A stretch of DNA of 64,000 bases, from NCBI GenBank assembly GCA_964492135.1, contig CAZBJW010000001.1:27353-91352 (forward strand). Direction: 5' to 3'. The notes beneath the pieces were generated by a model. That model did no database searches. It saw nothing but the letters and a program-made list of their open reading frames with translations, and had not been told where the DNA came from. Origin of the DNA: CAYGAW01 sp964492135. Lineage in GTDB: Bacteria; Chloroflexota; Anaerolineae; UBA7937; B3-Chlor. The position numbers and the translations under genes were made by a program. Positions 59,392-64,000 of this stretch are shown here, in pieces; positions within the stretch are counted from its first letter, which is position 1; the number at the start of each line of letters is the position of its first letter.

Positions 59392-60774
59392 ATGTTTAGA
59401 AATATGCGAGGGTTTACCATCGCCAGCGTGCTGGTGATAGTGGCTCTTGTGCTGGGGGCCTGCGGGGCGCCTACCCCGCCGGCGGAGACACCAGAGGCAC
59501 CACCGCCAGCTACACCAACAGTCGCAGCCGGTCCCGAGTATATTCTACTAGGCTCCAGTGCACCAATGACAGGCATGTTTGCAGGCTTTGGTGCAGGTTG
59601 CACATTTGGGGCACAAGCCGCCGTCGACGATATCAATGAGCAGGGAGGAATATACGTGGAGGAGTATGGCCGCAAGATCCCTGTGAAGTACATAGTCGTC
59701 GACAACGAGAGCGACCCGTCGAAGGCAGGGAGCCTGGCGGAGGACCTCATTCTCCGCGACGGCGTACACTTGTTGTACTCTGTCGATTCCTCGTGCTCCA
59801 TCCACATCCCGATAGCCGAGGTGGCTGAGAGGCATGGGGTTCCGCACATTGTTGGCGGAGGCCCACTGGAACCCTGGGCGGCTGCCCGAGCTGAGACGGA
59901 AACGCAATGGCAGTACACCTGGTTCCCCGGTTTTGGCATAGGCATGCCCATTCCTGAGGGGGATTTCCGGCATGGCAAGCCTGGATATACCATAGGGGAT
60001 TCCTGGTTTGCGGTCTTGGATGCCTACGGTGACCAGACCAACAAGGTGGCCGGGGTCTTCGCCACGGATGAGCCGGACGGCATTGGATGGTACGGCGCGT
60101 TCCCCGGGATGTTGGAGGAATGGGGAGCGACGGTCATAGGCGTGGAGGACAAGCTGGGCTTCTACCCCCTCGGTACAACGGACTTCACGGCCATCATAAA
60201 CGAGTGGAAGGAGAACAACGTTGAGATACTCTGGGGCAATGTTCCGGGCCCTGAGTTCGGAACGTTGTGGAGACAATGTAAGGAACTGGGCTTCCACCCG
60301 AAGATCGTGATGGTCGGAAGGGCGCCGCTCTTCTACGTAGACGTGGAGACCTGGGGGGGAGACCTGCCACAGGGGGTCGGCACCGAGATATGGTGGGACC
60401 CGGCGTATACTGGCCCTGGGATCGGTGACACCACTCCCCAGTCGCTGGCCGAGAGGTGGTACGACGAGACGGGCGAACCACTGAACCGCGGTATCGGACA
60501 CGGCTATGCTCCCGTGCAAGTCCTGTTTGATGCAGTGGAAAGAGCAGGCACACTCGACGGGGCAGCCATCAACGCGGCTCTGGCGGAAACCGACCTGGAT
60601 ACGGTCAACTACCGCGTGAAGTTCGATCCAGACTTGCACTTCAGCTGGATACCGCTCTTCGTTGGCCAGTGGCAGAAGACTGACCAGCCTTGGGTCTGGG
60701 AATTGAATATCGCCTTCTCGCAACACGACTTCCTAGGGCCTTCGATTGACTGGATATTCCCAGTACCTGAATAG
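59392..60774 (+). CDS. LIV-type solute-binding lipoprotein
   Basis: The 460-residue protein has a lipobox (VLVIVALVLGAC), a Pro/Thr-rich linker (TPPAETPEAPPPATPT) and a Peripla_BP_6 domain (YILLGSSAPMTGMFAGFGAG, AAVDDINEQGGIYVEEYGRKI in two parts). AGAAGGAGGGC precedes ATG 59392. It is the receptor of the importer encoded downstream and probably imports the substrate of the upstream enzymes. Confidence 0.92.
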   Translation: MFRNMRGFTIASVLVIVALVLGACGAPTPPAETPEAPPPATPTVAAGPEYILLGSSAPMTGMFAGFGAGCTFGAQAAVDDINEQGGIYVEEYGRKIPVKYIVVDNESDPSKAGSLAEDLILRDGVHLLYSVDSSCSIHIPIAEVAERHGVPHIVGGGPLEPWAAARAETETQWQYTWFPGFGIGMPIPEGDFRHGKPGYTIGDSWFAVLDAYGDQTNKVAGVFATDEPDGIGWYGAFPGMLEEWGATVIGVEDKLGFYPLGTTDFTAIINEWKENNVEILWGNVPGPEFGTLWRQCKELGFHPKIVMVGRAPLFYVDVETWGGDLPQGVGTEIWWDPAYTGPGIGDTTPQSLAERWYDETGEPLNRGIGHGYAPVQVLFDAVERAGTLDGAAINAALAETDLDTVNYRVKFDPDLHFSWIPLFVGQWQKTDQPWVWELNIAFSQHDFLGPSIDWIFPVPE

Positions 60775-60795
60775 TTGGACAACGCATAGCCAATA

Positions 60796-60830
60796 GGGAT
60801 AGGGCTAGCTCCTTGCACTAGCCCTATCCC
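60796..60830 (+). promoter_or_regulatory. Intercistronic hairpin after the second LIV binding-protein gene
   Basis: GGGATAGGGCTAG (60796-60808) and CTAGCCCTATCCC (60818-60830) form a perfect 13-bp stem with a 9-nt loop. There is no strong T-run. It has the same position as the hairpins after the other two binding-protein genes. Confidence 0.75.
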
Positions 60831-60971
60831 ATCTTGCCTGCTGGGTGGTGCTCGGTAGGTCAGGCGTAGCTAGCTGAGCCAAGACTATACTACGCACGTG
60901 GCAACTTCACGCCATGTCGTGGATGACTGGCTATTCTTTATCCCTGCATTCAATCAAGGAGAGGTGGTTGC

Positions 60972-61697
60972 TTGAACGAGTCGCTCTTGTCAGTTCGTGG
61001 GGTAACCAAGCGTTTCGGAGGGTTGGTCGCCGTTCGAGACATCAGTTTTGATCTGCCGGTCGGCGAAATCATGGGGTTGATGGGGCCAAACGGTGCTGGC
61101 AAGACAACACTAGTAAATGTGATATGTGGCTTCTATAAGCCAGATTCGGGCACGATAAAGTTCAAGGGGCATGACATCACAGGTCTCCCGACACACAAGA
61201 TCTGTCACCTCGGAATTGCCAGGACTTATCAGATCCCTCAGCCCTTTGGGGATCTAACGGCGCTGCAAAACGTTGCGGTGGCAGCGATGTATGGGAAGGG
61301 TCTAAGCAAAGCCGCTGCTGAAAGTGAAGCCCCCGACGTGCTCAAGCTTACAGACCTTGCAGATAAAAAAGATGTGCTGGCGAAAGATATGTCGACGATA
61401 ACCCTCAAGAGGCTCGAAGTGGCCAGGGCTCTGGCCACGGATCCAACATTGTTGCTCGTTGATGAACCAGCTGCCGGCCTAACCGAAGCGGAGCTCCCAC
61501 GGATGTTAGAGATCCTAGAAGCAATACGCCAAACGGGGGTAACAATTTTACTCATCGAACACATTATGAAAGTAATGCAAGAGGCTGTTGATACGATTCT
61601 TGTGCTGAATGAAGGCGCGACAATCGCGGCTGGCAAACCTGATGAGGTCATGAAAGATAGAAGAGTAATCGAATGCTATCTAGGAGAATGCGCATAA
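60972..61697 (+). CDS. livG: LIV-type ABC importer ATPase (second system)
   Basis: This 241-residue ATPase has Walker A GPNGAGKTT near residue 40, the LivG-type YQIPQPFGDLTALQNV and Walker B LLLVDEPAAGLTEAELP. The signature region reads ITLKRLEVARA, without the LSGG core. The start is TTG, with AAGGAGAGG ahead. It follows the hairpin after the binding-protein gene. Confidence 0.9.
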   Translation: MNESLLSVRGVTKRFGGLVAVRDISFDLPVGEIMGLMGPNGAGKTTLVNVICGFYKPDSGTIKFKGHDITGLPTHKICHLGIARTYQIPQPFGDLTALQNVAVAAMYGKGLSKAAAESEAPDVLKLTDLADKKDVLAKDMSTITLKRLEVARALATDPTLLLVDEPAAGLTEAELPRMLEILEAIRQTGVTILLIEHIMKVMQEAVDTILVLNEGATIAAGKPDEVMKDRRVIECYLGECA

Positions 61698-61753
61698 GTG
61701 GAGGATGTTGCTTGCAGAAGTAATATCCGTAGGTAAGAAGGAACATTAGGGCG

Positions 61754-62479
61754 ATGTCGGAAGAAGCGTTGCTTCGAGTCAACAACATAGATGTGTTTTA
61801 TGGAAGTTTGCAGGTCTTGTGGGATGTCTCACTGGAGGTGAGAAGCGGGGAGATTGTAGCCATTGTCGGGGCCAACGGGGCGGGTAAATCCACTCTACTG
61901 AAGACGATATCGGGCGTAATCCATCCCGCCAAGGGCAGCATCGAATTCGCGGGGGGGGACATCACCAACTTGAACGCCTACGATATAGTTGCCCAGGGCA
62001 TCTCCCAGATTCCGGAAGGAAGGAGGCTTTTCCCTGACATGACGGTATTAGAGAATCTCATGATCGGTTCCTATGGCCCCAAAGCGAGGGCAAAGAGGGA
62101 AGAAAACCTCACAAGGGTTTATGAGCTCTTTCCTGTACTAAAGGAGAGGAAAAACCAACTGGCCAAGACCCTGAGCGGAGGGGAGCAACAAATGGTGGCC
62201 ATAGGGCGGGGATTGATGTCGAATCCAAGGGTGATGATCATAGATGAAATGTCGCTCGGTCTCAGCCCCCTGATTGTGAGTGATCTGTTTCGAGTTCTAC
62301 ACGAAATCAGGGCGCGGGGTATCACCGTCCTCTTGGTTGAACAGAACGTGTGGCAAACCCTTCATGAAGCGGACAGAGCGTATGTCATTGAAACAGGGCG
62401 TATTGTCCTAAGTGGGAATGCGCTCGATCTATGTGAAGAGGAGGAAGTCAGGAATGCCTACTTCGGTGCATTGCAATAA
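61754..62479 (+). CDS. livF: LIV-type ABC importer ATPase (second system)
   Basis: The 241-residue ATPase has GANGAGKST near residue 39, ISQIPEGRRLFPDMTV, LSGGEQQM and VMIIDEMSLGLSP. In Walker B the usual DEP is DEM, which is seen in some relatives. It lies between livG and livH. Confidence 0.9.
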   Translation: MSEEALLRVNNIDVFYGSLQVLWDVSLEVRSGEIVAIVGANGAGKSTLLKTISGVIHPAKGSIEFAGGDITNLNAYDIVAQGISQIPEGRRLFPDMTVLENLMIGSYGPKARAKREENLTRVYELFPVLKERKNQLAKTLSGGEQQMVAIGRGLMSNPRVMIIDEMSLGLSPLIVSDLFRVLHEIRARGITVLLVEQNVWQTLHEADRAYVIETGRIVLSGNALDLCEEEEVRNAYFGALQ

Positions 62480-62503
62480 TTTGATTAGGATAAGGCTTAG
62501 ACG

Positions 62504-63502
62504 ATGGAATCTTTGGTTAGGAAAATAGCTGAGTTGATGGGAATAAATAGGGCCAGAGTGTATCAGATCGCTTTCGGTATTGTAATGGCACTCGCTACTA
62601 TAGCTGGTGTATTCCTTCTAACTGACTTAGCTACACCTATAGTAAGGGGTATTCTGTTGGGCGGGTTATACGTCGTAATCGCATTGGGTCTGTCACTGGT
62701 TTTTGGGGTTATGAAAGTGATAAACGTAGCTCATGGAGATCTGGTCATTCTTGGCAGCTACTTTGCTTTTTTTGCAATGACTGGGGAAATTATGGGCCAT
62801 GAATTCAAAATATTGGGGATAGACCCTATTGTGTGGTTACTGCCGGGCATACCACTTTTCTTCATCACAGGTATCTTCATTCAAAGGTTTCTCCTGCACC
62901 GCGCTTTCAAAATGTCGGTAGATGCTGCACTGATAGTTGCTTTTGGCATTTCCCTGATAGTCCAGAATGCTTGCCAGATGGCCTGGACCCCACTATCGAG
63001 GGGTTTGAAACCATCTTATTTCCTTGAAAGTTATAAAATTGGCGATGTTTATATCCCCCTAGTGTACCTGCTCGACTTCGTAATGGCCCTGGTTGTGGTA
63101 TTGGCGGTCCATCAGTTCCTGAAAAGGACTTACCTGGGCCAGGCGATTATCGCAGCTTCCCAGGATAGGCTGACGGCTGAGCTGATGGGAATAAATCCGG
63201 CCAGGGTATATCAGGTCGCTTTCGGTATTGCCATGGCACTGGCCGCAATAGCAGGTGTATTCCTTGGTTTGACCTTTCCTTTCACCCCGACATCGGGGGT
63301 CTCCTTCCTTATCATCGCCTTTGGCGTGATTATCCTGGGGGGATTGGGCAGCATGGTGGGAACATTCATAGGTGGCATGATCTTTGGGTTGTCTCAAACT
63401 CTGGGCGGCCATTTCTGGGGGCCTACCGGTCAGTTGCTTGTCCCCTTTGCGATGGTGCTTGTAGTACTGACAATTAGACCGCAAGGGTTGTTCGGCCGTT
63501 AG
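62504..63502 (+). CDS. livH: LIV-type ABC importer permease with duplicated N-terminal segment
   Basis: This 332-residue permease has the LivH core GILLGGLYVVIALGLSLVFGVMKVINVAHGD from about residue 50 (in blocks), eight hydrophobic segments and the C-terminal IRPQGLFGR. Residues 9-38 (ELMGINRARVYQIAFGIVMA and onward) repeat residues 225-254 (ELMGINPARVYQVAFGIAMA), and so do the DNA sequences 62528-62617 and 63176-63265, exactly 216 codons apart. The extra N-terminal block precedes the point where LivH proteins usually start. Confidence 0.88.
   Translation: MESLVRKIAELMGINRARVYQIAFGIVMALATIAGVFLLTDLATPIVRGILLGGLYVVIALGLSLVFGVMKVINVAHGDLVILGSYFAFFAMTGEIMGHEFKILGIDPIVWLLPGIPLFFITGIFIQRFLLHRAFKMSVDAALIVAFGISLIVQNACQMAWTPLSRGLKPSYFLESYKIGDVYIPLVYLLDFVMALVVVLAVHQFLKRTYLGQAIIAASQDRLTAELMGINPARVYQVAFGIAMALAAIAGVFLGLTFPFTPTSGVSFLIIAFGVIILGGLGSMVGTFIGGMIFGLSQTLGGHFWGPTGQLLVPFAMVLVVLTIRPQGLFGR
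62528..62617 (+). repeat. Intragenic direct repeat, unit A (livH 5' end)
   Basis: This 90-bp stretch matches 63176-63265 with scattered differences (roughly four of five bases agree). The offset is 648 bp, a multiple of three, so both encode the same 30-residue segment of the permease. Confidence 0.85.
63176..63265 (+). repeat. Intragenic direct repeat, unit B (livH internal)
   Basis: This is the native location of the conserved permease segment (ELMGINPARVYQVAFG) from which unit A at the 5' end appears to be copied. Confidence 0.85.
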
Positions 63503-63512
63503 AGGAGGATAG

Positions 63513-64000
63513 ATGGTAATTACTATCCGTCGGTATATACCCTTGATATCGCTTGGAGCGGTTGCGGTCGTGCTGGCCATGCTGCCGGTGATGGGCCTGC
63601 CCCAGGTCTGGCTCCTGTACCTCTTCTACTTCTTTGTGTTCCTGGCTACAGCAAACATGTGGAACTTGCTTGCAGGTTTTAGTGGGCTGCTGGCACTGTG
63701 CCCGGCCGCGTTTATTGGGCTGGCAGGCTACACCATGACAATAATGACCTGGCTGGATATACCTTTTTATGTGGGGATAATAGCTGGCGGTACAGCGGCT
63801 GCATTATTTGCTGCAATTATATCGCTCTCTGTCTTTAGGATGAGAGGAATCTATTTCGCTATCGGGACACTGGTTGTACCTGAGATACTGCGATTGGTGT
63901 TTCTTCGTTGGAGACCGGTCGGGGGGGAGTTCCACGGCGGGGGGGCAGGCTATATGGTAAAGGGTGTGAGAGGAGTTGGCATGGAGCATACCTACTGGCT
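63513..64000 (+). CDS. livM: LIV-type ABC importer permease, partial at window edge
   Basis: The frame opens at ATG 63513 (GAGGAGG just upstream) and stays open to the end of the window, giving 162 residues: VITIRRYIPLISLGAVAVVLAML, then NMWNLLAGFSGLLALCPAAFIGLAGY, the LivM motif. Several hydrophobic segments are visible. The rest lies outside the window. Confidence 0.9.
   Translation, partial: MVITIRRYIPLISLGAVAVVLAMLPVMGLPQVWLLYLFYFFVFLATANMWNLLAGFSGLLALCPAAFIGLAGYTMTIMTWLDIPFYVGIIAGGTAAALFAAIISLSVFRMRGIYFAIGTLVVPEILRLVFLRWRPVGGEFHGGGAGYMVKGVRGVGMEHTYW

Noticed and set aside
59548..60726. 392-codon open frame on the minus strand over the binding-protein gene
   Set aside because: It is fully antisense to a clear lipoprotein gene, with no recognisable motifs.
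1..64000. tRNA and rRNA genes
   Set aside because: No stretch with a recognisable cloverleaf or conserved rRNA sequence was noticed by eye; a dedicated search was not possible.

Overview
The window reads as bacterial chromosome, probably from a Chloroflexota-like anaerobe. That placement is an inference from gene content: lipoproteins with Thr/Pro-rich linkers, several branched-chain-amino-acid-type ABC importers, molybdenum hydroxylases, an ADP-forming acyl-CoA synthetase with an indolepyruvate-type ferredoxin oxidoreductase, and a PadR-controlled ECF transporter. No rRNA, tRNA, CRISPR array or replication gene was seen. Most genes are small-molecule uptake and catabolism genes, and the window contains many relics (IS110, three comM fragments, broken carbamate kinase, truncated lpd, ATCase and sugar-isomerase stubs).

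Layout. 0-4.2 kb (+): a DUF2877-DUF1116-FdrA cluster (AllH/AllG/AllF type, oxamate carbamoyltransferase) with a separate 61-residue FdrA tail protein. 4.6-6.3 kb: an IS110-family transposase with a structured upstream region that may encode its bridge RNA. 6.5-7.9 kb (+): comM pseudogene, copy 1. 8.2-12.3 kb (-): padR, a THEP1-type NTPase and an ECF transporter (A-A fusion, S, T) behind a clear promoter and operator. 12.7-36.7 kb (-): about 24 kb of same-strand genes starting from an iclR promoter: LIV-type importer, two molybdenum hydroxylases, hydantoinase-type amidohydrolase, IorAB, ADP-forming acyl-CoA synthetase, two aminotransferases, a broken carbamate kinase and pyrB. 36.7-37.0 kb: comM copy 2. 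37.3-47.8 kb (-): a sugar module with an ABC importer whose binding protein carries a LysM domain, GmhA-like isomerase, ROK kinase, HAD phosphatase, deoxyhypusine-synthase-like protein, PfkB kinase and Gfo/Idh/MocA oxidoreductase. 47.8-48.3 kb: comM copy 3, which abuts a truncated lpd. 48.5-51.7 kb (-): 2-oxoacid or acetoin dehydrogenase E1alpha, E1beta and E2. 52.3-64 kb (+, visibly more AT-rich): an M24-fold protein, a flavoprotein with a small ferredoxin, then gntR, cyclase, cupin, SDR and hydroxyacyl-CoA dehydrogenase, followed by a second LIV-type importer that runs off the right edge.

How it fits together. The left half looks like fermentation of nitrogenous compounds. Molybdenum hydroxylases and a hydantoinase would open N-heterocycles, carbamoyl transfer and carbamate kinase would give ATP, and transamination followed by IorAB and ADP-forming CoA ligase would give reduced ferredoxin and ATP. 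The sugar module and the right-hand cluster are separate catabolic cassettes with unknown substrates. All three comM fragments lie on the + strand at the borders of these cassettes, which suggests that the area was assembled or shuffled by recombination at comM-derived repeats.
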